This document shows positions 1 through 10,588 of a stretch of DNA of 64,000 bases, piece by piece. The stretch lies in NCBI GenBank assembly GCA_037013495.1, contig CM072802.1, positions 61,927,483 through 61,991,482 of the forward strand, written 5' to 3'. This DNA is from Hippophae tibetana (Eukaryota > Streptophyta > Magnoliopsida > Rosales > Elaeagnaceae). Each line of letters starts with the position of its first letter. Position 1 is the stretch's first letter. The notes beneath the pieces are model-generated. The model saw only the letters and a program-made list of their open reading frames with translations. It was not told the origin of the DNA and did not search any database. The position numbers and the translations under genes were made by a program.

Positions 1-256
1 GACTATCACTATGCAGAACATTCTTCTCTTGTTTGAATCCCAGCTCAATTAACAAACCTTGAAGCCATATCATCTCTTTACTAGCTTCAGTTACTGCTAC
101 ATACTCTGCCTCTGTAGTGGATAGAGTGACAATTTTCTGTATTTGTGACATCCAACTAACAGCTGTAGTTCCAACAGTAAATATATAACCGGTGGTGCTT
201 CTTCGGTGATCAACTTCACCTCCAAAGTCTGCGTCTACGTACCCTTGTAATTTTAA
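1..256 (-). pseudogene. copia RNase H domain, truncated by window edge
   Basis: This is the same frame as the RT, downstream of the TAG at 257. It carries the copia RNase H catalytic segments [17 protein letters not shown] and HSDS and is open to position 1. About the last 50-60 residues of a typical copia polyprotein and the 3' LTR are outside the window. Confidence 0.9.
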
Positions 257-1303
257 CTATCCTTTACTAAAGTACAAGCACTTTTCTGTGGTGCCTCGCA
301 GATACCTCAAAATCCACTTTACTGCTTCCCAATGAGTTTTCCCTGGATTTGACATAAATCTGCTAACAACTCCCACTGCATGGCCAATGTCTGGTCTCGT
401 ACAGACCATTGCGTACATCAAACTTCCAATGGCTGAGGCATAAGGAACCTTAACCATGAATTCTCTCTCTTCCTCTGTCTGAGGGGACTGATCCTTGGAT
501 AGGCGAAAATGACTGGCCAAGGGTGTGCTAACTGGCTTGGCATCACCCATGTTGAATCTTTGCAAAACACGATTGATGTACTCTGCCTGAGATAACTGCA
601 AGGATCCTTTCTTCTTATTTCTTGTGATTTGCATTCCAAGAATCTTCTTTGCTGGACCCAAGTCTTTCATGTCAAATTCCTTTGACAATTACTGCTTCAA
701 CCTTTTAATATAATCCATATCTGAACCTGCTACTAACATATCATCAACATAAAGTAGTAAAATGATATAACTGGACCTATATCTCTTGAAGTAGCAACAA
801 TGATCAGCATTGCACTTCTGGAAACCTTTCTTGTGCATGAAGCTGTCAAAATTTCTATACCATTGTCTCGGGGCTTGTTTCAGGCCATACAAACTCTTCT
901 TAAGTCTGCACACCATGTTCTTCTTCCCCCTTTCTGAGAAACCTTCTGGCTGGTACATGTATATCTCTTCATCTAAATCTCCATGAAGGAATGCAGTCTT
1001 CACATCCAACTGTTCAAGATGAAGATCTTCAATGGCTACAATACTCAATACTGATCTGATAGTATTAAGCTTCACAACAGGAGCGAAAATGTCAGTGTAG
1101 TCAACTCCTTCCTTCTGTTGAAACCCTTTGACAACTAGGCGGGCTTTGTATCTTTTGGAACCATCATGCTCCTCTTTCACCCGGTACACCCATTTGTTGT
1201 GAAGTGCCTTCTTTCCCATAGGTAACTCAGCTAGTTCCCATGTCTGGTTGGAGATGAGAGATTTCATTTCTTCTTTCATAGCAAGCTCCCACTTGTTGGA
1301 ATC
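257..1303 (-). pseudogene. copia reverse transcriptase domain, one internal stop
   Basis: This continues the polyprotein frame after the TGA at 1304. It opens at the standard WELAMKEEM-type start of the copia RT (RVT_2) and includes NKWVYRVK, RYKARLVVKGF, the LDVKTAFLHGDL block and the catalytic YVDD (codons at about 740-751). A TAA at 689-691 interrupts the thumb region, where relatives carry Gln (CAA). The same frame continues with SKEFDMKDLG and GSLMYAMVCTRPDI and reaches a TAG at 257-259, just before RNase H. No insertion or deletion shifts the frame. Confidence 0.93.
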
Positions 1304-3718
1304 TCAAGTCTGACAAGCTTCATCATAGCATTCAGGCTCCCCTCCATCAGTCAGTAACATATAGTTCATGTATCTCCTGTTAGGCACATGAGGTCGAGAA
1401 GACCTTCTCAATACAGGAGCTGGAGTAAGAAGTTGTGGTGTGTCGGAATGCTGTGTACTGTTTTGTCCAACAAGTTCCTCTGGCTGAGGACTTGTTATAA
1501 TTGGTTCTGTTGCGGAAGTATCTGGGACATCATCTGCATCTGCAAATACTGACTCATTCTGCTCTAAGTCATTGTCGTCTATTTTATGCATGTCCTTATA
1601 CATCACCATTTCGTTGAAAATCACATCTCTGCTACGGATAACTTTCTTCTTTTCGTCATCCCAAATGCGGTAGCCAAACTCATCCTCACCATAGCCAATG
1701 AATGTGCATTTCTTGGATTTGGGATCAAGCTTATTCCTGCCTTGATCACTGATATGCACAAATGCTACACAGCCGAAAACTTTTAGATGTGATAGTTTCA
1801 CCTCTTTTCCGCTCCATACCTCCTCTGGTATTCTATGTTCCAATGGAGCAGATGGGCCTCGGTTGATCAAGTAAGCTGCCGTGTTGACTGCTTCTGCCCA
1901 GAACTGATTCGGTAGACCTGACTGTATACGAATGCTTCTAGCTCTTTCTGTCAATGTTCGGTTCATACGCTCAGCTACACCATTGTGTTGAGGCGTGCCT
2001 GGAACAGTTCTTTCCATTCTGATCCCGTGCTCATAGCAGAAGTTTTTGAATATGGTGTCTTCATATTCACCACCATTATCGGTTCTGAGCTTTTTGATCT
2101 TTAAACCCGTCTCATTTTCCACCATAGCTTTCCATCTTCTGAAAGCCTCAAATACTTCAGACTTATGCTTTAGAAAGTAAACCCATACCTTCCGAGAGTG
2201 ATCATCGATGAAAGTCACGAAGTAGCGTTTCCCACCAATAGATGAGACGGTCGTTGGTCCCCAAACATCAGAGTGAATAAGCTCTAGCCTTTCCTTCTTT
2301 GGGATTCTGCAACTTGTCTGAAAGCTGACTCTCTTTTGCTTTCCAAGTATGCAATCTTCGCACATGTCTATCTCCGTAGACTGTAGACCTGGAAGTTTTC
2401 CCTTTGAATGCATAATCTTCATCCCTTTTTCACTCATATGGCCTAGTCTCTGGTGCCACAGATTTGGTGTTTCATTGCCTGCTGCAACTGTAATTGAACA
2501 ATGTGCCTCTGTTGTCATGTAAAGAGTGCCACTTTTCTTGCCTCGAGCAACTATCATTGCACCCTTTGAAATCTTCCAATCATCACCATGGAAGATCGTA
2601 ATGTAGCCTTCACTGGCCAACTGCCCGACTGAGATTAAGTTCCTTCTGAGATCGGGAATATGCTTGACATCCTTCAGCTCCCAAACAGATCCGTTCAACT
2701 TAATCTTCACTACACCTTTGCCAATAATAGCACATGGTTGATCATCACCAAGATATACCTTTCCAAGGTTTCCGGGGACATATTTCTCGAAGAATTCTTT
2801 TTGTGAAGTAGCATGGAACGATGCTCCAGAGTCTAACACCCAAGATTCTTCCTTGCTCTCCAAAGAGCATATCAATGCATCGTCTCCTCCTAAGGTGGAA
2901 GTAACATTTGCCTCTGCCTTCACTTGTTTTTCCTTCGGTGCACTTTTGCACTGATTTTTGTAGTGCCCGGTTCTTCCACAATTCCAACACTCGATGGTCT
3001 TCGAGCTATGGGAATTATTAGGATTCCTGGATTTGGACCTCCTGTCCTTTGATCTACCTCGGTAGTCTGTTCTGTCACGTCCATTCCCTTTGGTTGAATT
3101 TCTTCCTCTTGACTCTGTATGCAAAACTGAAGAAGTTGACGATTCACCTACCTCTCTACGTCGGATCTCTTCACTGAGAACCAGATCACGAACATCGTCA
3201 AATTTCAACTTATTGCTTCCTGACGAGCTACTCACAGCCGTGACAGTAGCATTCCAACTTTCTGGTAAAGAAGACAAAAGTATCAATGCTCGTACTTCTT
3301 CATCGAATTCAATTTCCACTGAACTCAACTGGGTTGTGACTGTGTTGAGTTCATTGAGATGTTGAGCTACCGATGCGCCTTCATTCATCCGCAAATTGAA
3401 CAAACGCCTCATCAAGTGCACTTTGTTTGAGGCTGATGGCTTCTTATACATATTGGAGAGAGCTGCCATAAGACCCGCCGTGGTCTTTTCCTTTGCTATG
3501 TTGAAGGTAACATTACGGGATAGCGTCAATCGAATAACTCCGAGGGCTTGTCTGTCTAGAAGATTCCAATCTTCTTCCTTCATAGCTTCTGGTTTCTTCC
3601 CTCAGAGAGGTTGATATAGATTTCTTTGATACAGATAATCCTCTATCTGCATTTTCCAAAACCCAAAATCTGTGCCATCGAATTTCTCGAGTTTCACCCT
3701 TCCTTCATCTACGGCCAT
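1304..3718 (-). pseudogene. copia gag-protease-integrase part of the polyprotein, two nonsense codons
   Basis: The ATG at 3716-3718 begins MAVDEGRVKLEKFDGTDF, a normal copia Gag start. An in-frame TGA at 3602-3604 interrupts it after 38 codons; the frame reopens at once and holds 759 residues from the ATG at 3583. Counting from that ATG, there is a Gag (UBN2) region at about 1-150 and a CCHC zinc knuckle (C199, C202, H207, C212). The aspartic protease motif DSGA is at 251-254. The integrase zinc finger is H377, H382, C408, C411, and the integrase catalytic triad is D439, D502, E538 with the usual 35-residue D-E spacing. The segment ends in TGA at 1304-1306 just before the RT domain, in the same frame. 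All catalytic residues seen are intact, so the damage is nonsense only. Confidence 0.93.
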
Positions 3719-3895
3719 TGCTCCCACTAAAATCTGACTTCCTCTGGATCGTTTCTGACTATTTCTGTAAACCACCGTGTATTAGAACACCTACGTCAAC
3801 GAACAAATATCGTCGACAAAATGTCACTATTCACGTAATTCACTATTCACGTAAATAGTAACCTTGTAGAAAATTGACAGAAATCACCACCAATA

Positions 3896-3907
3896 GCTTT
3901 GATACCA
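3896..3907 (-). other. Primer-binding site for initiator tRNA-Met
   Basis: The minus strand reads TGGTATCAAAGC two bases inside the LTR. It matches the complement of the plant initiator tRNA-Met 3' end apart from one usual difference (TGGTATCAGAGC). It fixes the orientation of the element and the LTR inner boundary. Confidence 0.85.
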
Positions 3908-4208
3908 GTTGTTGGGAAATTACGCAAATTTTCGATAAGCCAGATTTATGAGAAAGCAAGAATAGAAAAATAACACGCAAATTTGATAACGGAGTTCGGC
4001 CAATCTTGCTTACGTCTCCGGACCTACTGCAGATCTTTTTACTGAAAGGGGAGAAATTACACAAGGTGTTTACAACACTCACAACTCACAACCCAATTAC
4101 ACCCAAGAAAATTACTCTCAATTTTTGTCTCACAAAAGCTTTTCTCTCTAAGCTTTTCTCTCAATTGGAATGAACACTTTGGATGATTAATTCATTACAA
4201 TTACACAT

Positions 4209-4217
4209 CTATTTATA
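4209..4217 (-). promoter_or_regulatory. TATA box of copia LTR
   Basis: The minus strand reads TATAAATAG inside the LTR, downstream of the U3 repeat cluster and upstream of the inner LTR edge. This is the usual position for the retrotransposon promoter, with transcription running toward lower coordinates. Confidence 0.7.
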
Positions 4218-4227
4218 GAAAAATTCA

Positions 4228-4340
4228 CTCCTTGAATTACTCCTTAAATTAATGGTTCCTTAAATTGCTCCTTGAATTAAGCTCCTTGTTTTGCTCCATG
4301 AATTGCTCCTTGTTTTGCTCCTTAATTTAAGGAGCTTTAT
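4228..4340 (-). repeat. U3 short-repeat cluster, AAGGAGCAAT-like
   Basis: About eight diverged copies of a 12-15 base unit (plus strand GCTCCTTGAATT or GCTCCTTGTTTT) lie directly upstream of the TATA box. A ninth copy at the outer end is inverted (TTAAGGAGC). Repeats at this place in Tnt1-type LTRs are known enhancer (BII-box-like) elements; that function is inferred here only from position. Confidence 0.65.
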
Positions 4341-4354
4341 GATAATCTCCAACA

Positions 4355-5789
4355 GTGTTTAATAGTAACCAATTTATAAACAGTGAAGTTGTATCTTGTT
4401 ACAAAGTTACGAAGTTTGGAATCAATACTTAGGATTCGAGAATGAATCCTTTTGAAGAAAGTGGAATGATAATGTTCAAGAAACATTTCATGTCCAAGAT
4501 TTTACAAGTGGATCAAAAATGAGGCCAAGAAATGTCAAAGATTTTATCAAACTGTGGTATATGGTGGAGTATTTAGGCTTGGAGTAACTTGTAAGCAATT
4601 TAAAAGAATCCTCAATTTAGAAGGTATAATATACAACTATCATTTTTAATGTTGTATCCTTCTTGTCTAATATTCAATTGAGACGATTCAAAATTATTTG
4701 AAAATATTACTTAATGGCCTACAATTCATAGAAATATGATTTTCTCAATTCACAATTTTACTAGATGAAAACGGCATCACAATCAATATTATAAAATCTA
4801 GGCAGATGTGCTTGAAATATGGAATTTGAGTACATATTTGAGTATATTGGCCACGATGTGCATCGATTCATGCTATGATGTACGACTACTCTAGAAGATT
4901 GTGCCACCACACACATGTACTCATGCCACAGTGCCCCCTTAACTTATCCTCTTTAATATTTGGCCTCTCCTTGATGTATCTTATACAATTGTTTGCATTT
5001 AGGTGTTCTATAGTACCTCTCCCTAGAAATGTATGCATGTTACGCAATAAAAATGACATACATCCTAAACTCCCAAAATAATAGCATATACACATAGTAG
5101 AAAAAAATAAAATGGAAATAGGAAAGCATACAAGCATGTTAAGAAAACTCACCACAAGAAAAAAAGTTAGTAAGAGAGTACGACAGCCGATCTAACAAAA
5201 CACAACAACAATAAATAAGCGAGACGACAAGGATGGCCTCAAAGGAGATCATAGGCCAAAGAGACAAGGATGTGACTCAAGAGAGATCATCTAAAAAAAT
5301 CGTACAATGTCACCTCCATAGAGATCATTGGCAACAAAACTGCATACAATTGCCTCAACAAAGATCATTGGCAACACTTACATCCTTGCTAGTCAAGAGA
5401 AGGAAATAAACTAATTAATTAGTAAGCAACACAAGAGACACCCTCAAGAGAAAGAAGAAACAAGGGATGCTACTAAGCATCTAAAAAAGTGAGGAAGACT
5501 TAGGTTTCAACACAAAAGAAAGAAACATGCTTAGACAAGGTGAAAACACCAAACATCAAGAATGCCAACTAAACACAATAGTCTAGACAAAAAAATACAT
5601 GTAAGGCAAGAGTCCTAAAGATATTTAAAAAATTTATATGACATATAGATGCACATGGGAAACCTTAACAAGCACAGTATAGAGAAACACTCATATACAC
5701 AAGCTTGTAACTGATGGCTCTATAAAAGTAGAGTCATTAGTACATTGTTTTACTTAATATTTATTTTTTTCATTCAATAAATAGTATTG
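4355..5789. other. AT-rich spacer, nothing recognised
   Basis: No conserved coding frame, RNA gene or known terminal repeat was seen. Open frames of 65-89 codons here overlap on both strands and match nothing I know. The part 5160-5700 is purine-rich on the plus strand with loosely repeated phrases (AGATCATTGGCAAC twice near 5320-5370). It could be an old transposon remnant. Confidence 0.6.
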
Positions 5790-6058
5790 TTGGGTTTAAA
5801 AATATAAAAATATAAAAAATTTAATATAAAGGGGTGAAAATATAATTTATGGAATTTTTTGGAATATTTTTAGAATTTTTACGAATTTTTAACAGAGGAC
5901 TAATTATGAGCTGCCATGTGACGCCACGCAAGTAGAATACTTGACATGGAAAGCCACGTGAATGCCAGGCCAGCTTAGACAACGAATTGTATATCACTGT
6001 GTGTGAGGAGTTACACATTGCATGCCACGTGTCAACATGGCATTCAAATTGGGTTTAA
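5790..6058. repeat. About 250-bp segment flanked by a 10-bp direct repeat TTGGGTTTAA
   Basis: TTGGGTTTAA occurs at 5790-5799 and again at 6049-6058. The segment between has several CCACGT/GCCATG-type words and lies exactly where the neighbouring LTR copy loses its 3' end. It could be a small insertion with a target duplication, but no terminal inverted repeat is visible. The second TTGGGTTT may instead belong to the LTR, which contains that word. Confidence 0.3.
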
Positions 6059-6063
6059 GCACA

Positions 6064-7582
6064 ATCATTTATAATGGTAGAGTATTTATGAATATAATAA
6101 CTAAGTTAATTATGCTTGCTTATATTATTTAGGTTATTATAGATATGAATTGATATTTATTGATTCTCCCTTTTTTGTATGAATACCACCTTTGGTGGGG
6201 TTATATATTCTTTATTAACTAAACAAATCAATTAACACCTATGGGTGGGGTTGATAACTAATTTGGTTAATTAAATTAATTCCTTTTTCTAAGAGATTGA
6301 AAATGAACCATTTAAATGCCAACTTTGGTGGGGTTAGACAGTTTAAACTTTATTCAAGGTGTCCAAATTAAACCTAAGAATTTAGTTATCCGAGTACTAA
6401 CTTTCAAGTTTTAAAACCTCTACTGAAAACATGTTGTCAATACATTTTCAGATAATAATTCTTATAAAAACTTTTGAAATAGAGCTTCACTCTAACTACC
6501 GGGAGATTGTATCAACAAATAAAAAAGCACTACTCTAAATCAGACCGGATAACTAAACCTTAAAATCTAATTTTCAGGTTTAAGTTTGTAATGAAAAATA
6601 ATATATTTCTCTATAACATTCTTAATATAAAATCTTGAATAAAAACAAAATCAATTCATTTTAGAGATTTTCACCTATTTAATATTTCGCAAGCATAACA
6701 ACGTCATTATTACATCATGTTTATAAATAGCCAGGATAGTTAAATTTAATCACAGACAAATTAAATATAACATGTAAGAATAAAGCATAAAAATAACTAT
6801 AAATAAAATAAAATCCTTACAGAACTTTGACGCTATTCCCGTTGCTGGAAAAACTCCAAGCGGAATTTGCACTTCCATTTATTGAATCAAAAAGCTAAAA
6901 AATTACAAAAACATAACTAGTTCTTCCCAAAAAGGGAAGAACTCTAAAACTAAGAGAAATTAACTAAGAAAAGCTAAAAACTAAAAAAAACTAAAGAAAA
7001 CTAAAAATCTAAGAAAAGAGAGAAAGAAAGAGAGAAAAGAATGTATTTTCAGGTGTGTTTTGAAGTGAAGCGAAGAGGGGGTATTTATAGGTGAGGATGG
7101 AGAGAAAAAGTGAGTGAAAAAATGTTAAAAAAATGTAAAAACGCGGAGTGCAAATGCTGAGGTGATTGATGATGTCAGCATGATGTCATGGGGCGGTTGC
7201 ACGTGAAAAATGGGGCGAAACGGGCGTCGGCGCTCGCGGCTTGGTGCGGGACTGGGCGCTGGCGCGCGTGCGGCTGGGCGGCGCTGCGGCGCGATTTTCT
7301 CCTTTTTGACATTTTTGACCCATTTTGTCCAATTTTTCCATATTTGTTGACCTTTCCCCATTTATTTATTAATATATTTGTGATGTATTGCTTCCAGTAT
7401 TCCTCTTTGAGTCTTTAAGTTGCGTTTTTAAGCCAAAATACCTGAAAAACAATAAAAATACCCGTGATTCCGAAAAAGACAAATATATATAAATATATGA
7501 TAAAACATATAAATATATATATTTTTAATCAATTAATGTGCATAAAATCATGGTTATTTTAGTGCTTTTTGAGCACTCATCT
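6064..7582 (-). mobile_element. Truncated LTR, copy 1 of the TGATGAG LTR family
   Basis: By eye it matches the full LTRs at 8100-9961 and 22224-24085 closely over about 1.5 kb. It starts at TCATTTATAATGG and ends at GAGCACTCATC. About 270 bp of the LTR's 3' end (left side here) is missing, so no target duplication can be tested. It keeps the minus-strand TATA box (7082-7089), the hairpin (6920-6942), a GC-rich block (about 7190-7300) and a G-box CACGTG (7200-7205). Open frames in the GC-rich block are not genes. Confidence 0.85.
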
Positions 7583-8094
7583 GTGTCATCACTCGATTTG
7601 TCCCTACTTTCCACCAACATGCCACACTACCTATTTAAGAGTATAAAGTTGTGCTGCGTGACAATGGCTTAGCAAGTGTTGACCCAGACTGGTCTTCTTT
7701 ACCATGCTTTGTGCTTTAATTTGACCTATAATTTATGTGTGCCATGTGTCTGATTTTGATTTCTCGGCACTATTAATTCTACTTGTTTTGATCTCAACCC
7801 TTGATTTGAAGCTTTTATGATATTCCAGATTCAACTAGTACTATATTAAACCCTAATGATCCATCATTAGCATAATTTTGATAAGCTGTTGGAGCTAAGA
7901 AGAGGGGAATATACAGAAAAATTCAAAAGGAGATACAATTTTAGTGGATGTTCAAAAGGAGATTAGTACTACAATTCAAGAGATTAATTGTATTTCTTCT
8001 TCTACTCCTGTCTTTATAAATTTTTTTCCTTCTTTATGAAAAATATGAGCTTTATGAACGCAATTATGTATAGTTAATTTATTAATCTAGAGAT
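7583..8094. other. Spacer between two LTR copies, nothing recognised
   Basis: About 510 bp of mixed-composition DNA with no open frame of note. Because LTR copy 2 has its own target duplication, this is not the internal region of a two-LTR element made from copies 1 and 2. It may be the original flank of copy 1. Confidence 0.5.
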
Positions 8095-9232
8095 CTTAAT
8101 GATGAACGAAAACCGACATCACCGATTCTTGCCAATACTTTGGTTTTCATATTTATAAAACTCTCGCAAGTTCACGAATCATTTCGAAGAAAATGATAAG
8201 TATACTCCCAAGGTCGATCTAAGGAAGGAATGTATGTGGTTTTTAATTTATTATTCAAACTTTTAAAAACGAAATTAAATCCTAAACATCCTGTCACGAT
8301 ATTTTGGGTTTTGTGTTTTAATCTACTTACATAAAATTAAACATAGATTCAATAAACATTTATGCAAATTTTATCATTTATAATGGTGGAGTATTTATGG
8401 ATATAATAACTAAGTTAATTATGTTCGCTCATATTATTTAGGTTATTAAAGATATGAATTGATATTTATTGATTCTCCCTTTTTTGTATGAATACCACCT
8501 TTGGTAGGGTTAGATATTCTTTGTTACCTAAACAAATCAATTAACACCTATGGGTGGGGTTGATAACTAATTTGCCTAATTAAATTAATTCCTTTTTCTA
8601 AGAGATTGAAAATGAACCATTTAAATGCCACCTTTGGTGGGGTTAGATAGTTTAAACTTTATTCAAGTTGTCCAAATTAAACCTAAGAATTTAGTTATCC
8701 GAGTACTAACTTTCAAGTTTTAAAACCACTACTGAAAACATGTTGTCAATACATTTTCATATAATAATTCTTATAAAAACTTTTGAAATAGAGCTTCACT
8801 CTAACTACCGGGTGATTGTACTAACAAATAAAAGAGCACTACTCTAAATCAGACTGGATAACTAAACCTTAAAATCTAATTTTCAGGTTTAAGTTTGTAA
8901 TGAAAAATAATATATTTCTCTCTAACATTCTTAATATAAAATCTTGAATAAAAACAAAATCAATTCATTTTAGAGATTTTTACCTATTTAATATTTCGCA
9001 AGCATAACAACGTTATTATTACATCGTGATTATAAATAGCCAACACAGTTAAATTTAATCATAGACAAATTAAATATAACATGTAAGAATAAAGCATAAA
9101 AAATAACTATAAAGAAAATAAAATCCTTACAGAACTTCGACGCTATTCCCGTTGCTGGAAAACCTAAAAGCGGAATATGCACTTCCATTTATTGAATCAA
9201 AAAGCTAAAAAAAATTACAAAAAACATAACTA

Positions 9233-9255
9233 GTTCTTCCCAAAAAGGGAAGAAC
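9233..9255 (-). other. Perfect 9-bp stem, 5-nt loop hairpin in LTR leader
   Basis: GTTCTTCCC, five A, GGGAAGAAC on the plus strand. The same hairpin is at 6920-6942 (copy 1) and, in reverse, at 22933-22955 (copy 4, loop of five T). In copy 3 (near 11711) one arm is deleted. It lies about 140-150 bases downstream of the TATA box, so it should be in the transcript. Confidence 0.75.
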
Positions 9256-9382
9256 TCTAAAACTAAGAGAAATTAACTAAGAAAAGCTAAAAACTAAGAA
9301 AAACTAAAAATCTAAGAAAAGAGAGAAATAAAGAGAGAAAAGAATGTAATTTGAGGTGTGTTTAGAAGTGAAGGGAAGTGGG

Positions 9383-9506
9383 TATTTATAGGTGAAGATG
9401 GAGAGAAAAAGTGAGTGAAAAAATGTTAAAAAAATGTAAAAACGCGGAGTGCAAATGCTAAGGTCATTGATGGCGTCAGCATGACGTCATGTGGAGGCTA
9501 CACGTG
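9383..9506 (-). promoter_or_regulatory. LTR promoter: TATA, TGACGTCA and G-box (copy 2)
   Basis: The minus strand reads TATAAATA at 9383-9390. About 95 bases upstream is a perfect palindromic TGACGTCA (9482-9489), the core of as-1/CRE-type bZIP sites, followed by a perfect G-box CACGTG (9501-9506). Copy 1 keeps the G-box and a one-base variant TGATGTCA. The sites sit at the edge of the GC-rich block. Confidence 0.6.
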
Positions 9507-9966
9507 AAAAATGGGGCTAAACGGGCGTCGGCGCGCGTAGAGGGCAGCTGGGCGTGCAGGGGCGCACGCAGATTTGGAAGCAGGCACGCGCGGGTGTGGG
9601 CTTGGGCCCGCGCGGCTGGGCGCTGGCGTGCGCGGTTGTGTGGCTTCGCAACGAGGCGGCGTGATTTTTTCCTTTTTGACATTTTTGACCTTTTTGACCC
9701 ATTTTGTCCAATTTTTCCATATTTATTGACCTTTCCCCATTTATTTATTAATATATTTGTGATGTATTGCTTCCAATATTCCTCTTTGAATCTTTAAGTT
9801 ACGTTTTTAAGCCAAAATACCCGAAAAACAATAAAAATACCCATGATTCCGAAAAAGATAAATTTATATAAATATATGATAAAAAATATAAATATATATA
9901 TTTTTAATCAATTAATGTGCATTAAATCATGGTTATTTTAGTGCTTTTTGAGCACTTATCACTTAA

Positions 9967-10583
9967 GAACCTAATTTTCATTATGTGATGATCTAATATT
10001 TTACCTCAATTATGAATTTAATTTAATTATATTAGTTAATTTGATTTAGATGCTATTAATTGTTTGGGCAACAATTTATCTATAGAGACAATTAAATAGA
10101 TTTGAAATAATTACTTAATTATTTGTCTTGAGTAAATAATATGCATAGTTTCTAGGCAAAGATGTATAATTCTTATGTATATGATCCATAATTGATGAAC
10201 TTAATGAGTAGTATGCAATTTAATTGACATTAGAGTGTGATTAAATTAATTATTATATGGCGTGTAATTTGCTTGATATAAGAATACACATTAAGTTAGA
10301 TTCAATTAGTAATGTAATTAACTGATAATTATATTTGGGGATTTTAGTGATTCATATGCTTAGAAAATTGAGGGATTAAGTATTCTTAGATACTTTCTCA
10401 TATATCTTTTTACTTTCCAAATATAATTTAATTAATTAGTACTATTTATTTTTAATTTTCTTATTTTTGCTTTCTTAAAATATAAAAATACAAAAAATTG
10501 ATTTTCATTTTTTCCTTTTAAAAATTAATTTCTAATAACATAATATCTGTGGGAACGAATTTTTAATCATTATATTACTTGTT
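9967..10583. other. AT-rich spacer between solo LTRs, nothing recognised
   Basis: About 620 bp, very AT-rich, with no coding potential. It is not an internal retroelement region because the flanking LTRs carry different target duplications (CTTAA and GCGAT). Confidence 0.55.
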
Positions 10584-10588
10584 GCGAT

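Larger units (their letters stand above)
1..4354 (-). mobile_element. Ty1/copia LTR retrotransposon (Tork/Tnt1-like), 3' end outside window
   Basis: The element reads right to left: 5' LTR (3910-4354), primer-binding site (3896-3907), leader, then one reading frame from 3718 to the window edge. The domain order gag, protease, integrase, reverse transcriptase, RNase H places integrase before RT, which defines copia rather than gypsy. Wording of the RT and RNase H (YVDD, an SKEFDMKDLG-type segment, YVDADF) resembles the Tnt1/Tork clade; that clade call is from memory of the family, not from a tree. The 3' LTR and any target duplication lie left of position 1. Four in-frame stop codons make this copy non-autonomous, although no frameshift is seen. 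Confidence 0.95.
3910..4354 (-). repeat. 5' LTR of the copia element (445 bp)
   Basis: On the plus strand the segment starts TGTTGGG and ends CTCCAACA, so read on the minus strand it has the TGTTGG...CCAACA ends expected of a copia LTR. Its inner edge is two bases from the primer-binding site. It contains a TATA box and an upstream run of short repeats. No second LTR is in the window, so the length rests on the terminal motifs alone. Confidence 0.85.
8100..9961 (-). mobile_element. Solo LTR, copy 2 (1862 bp), TSD CTTAA
   Basis: The ends on the plus strand are TGATGAAC and GCACTTATCA. They are flanked on both sides by CTTAA (8095-8099 and 9962-9966), a 5-bp duplication as left by LTR-retrotransposon integrase. 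There is no internal coding region and no partner LTR sharing this duplication, so this is a solo LTR formed by recombination. On the minus strand it has a GC-rich block (about 9490-9660), TATA box, leader hairpin and AATAAA-type signal. The TGATGAG terminus and length suggest a Ty3/gypsy (Tat/Athila-like) family, but without internal domains this is a guess. Confidence 0.93.

Noticed and set aside
4886-5155. An 89-codon minus-strand frame in the spacer
   Set aside because: No recognisable domain, overlaps another frame on the other strand, and no neighbouring gene context.
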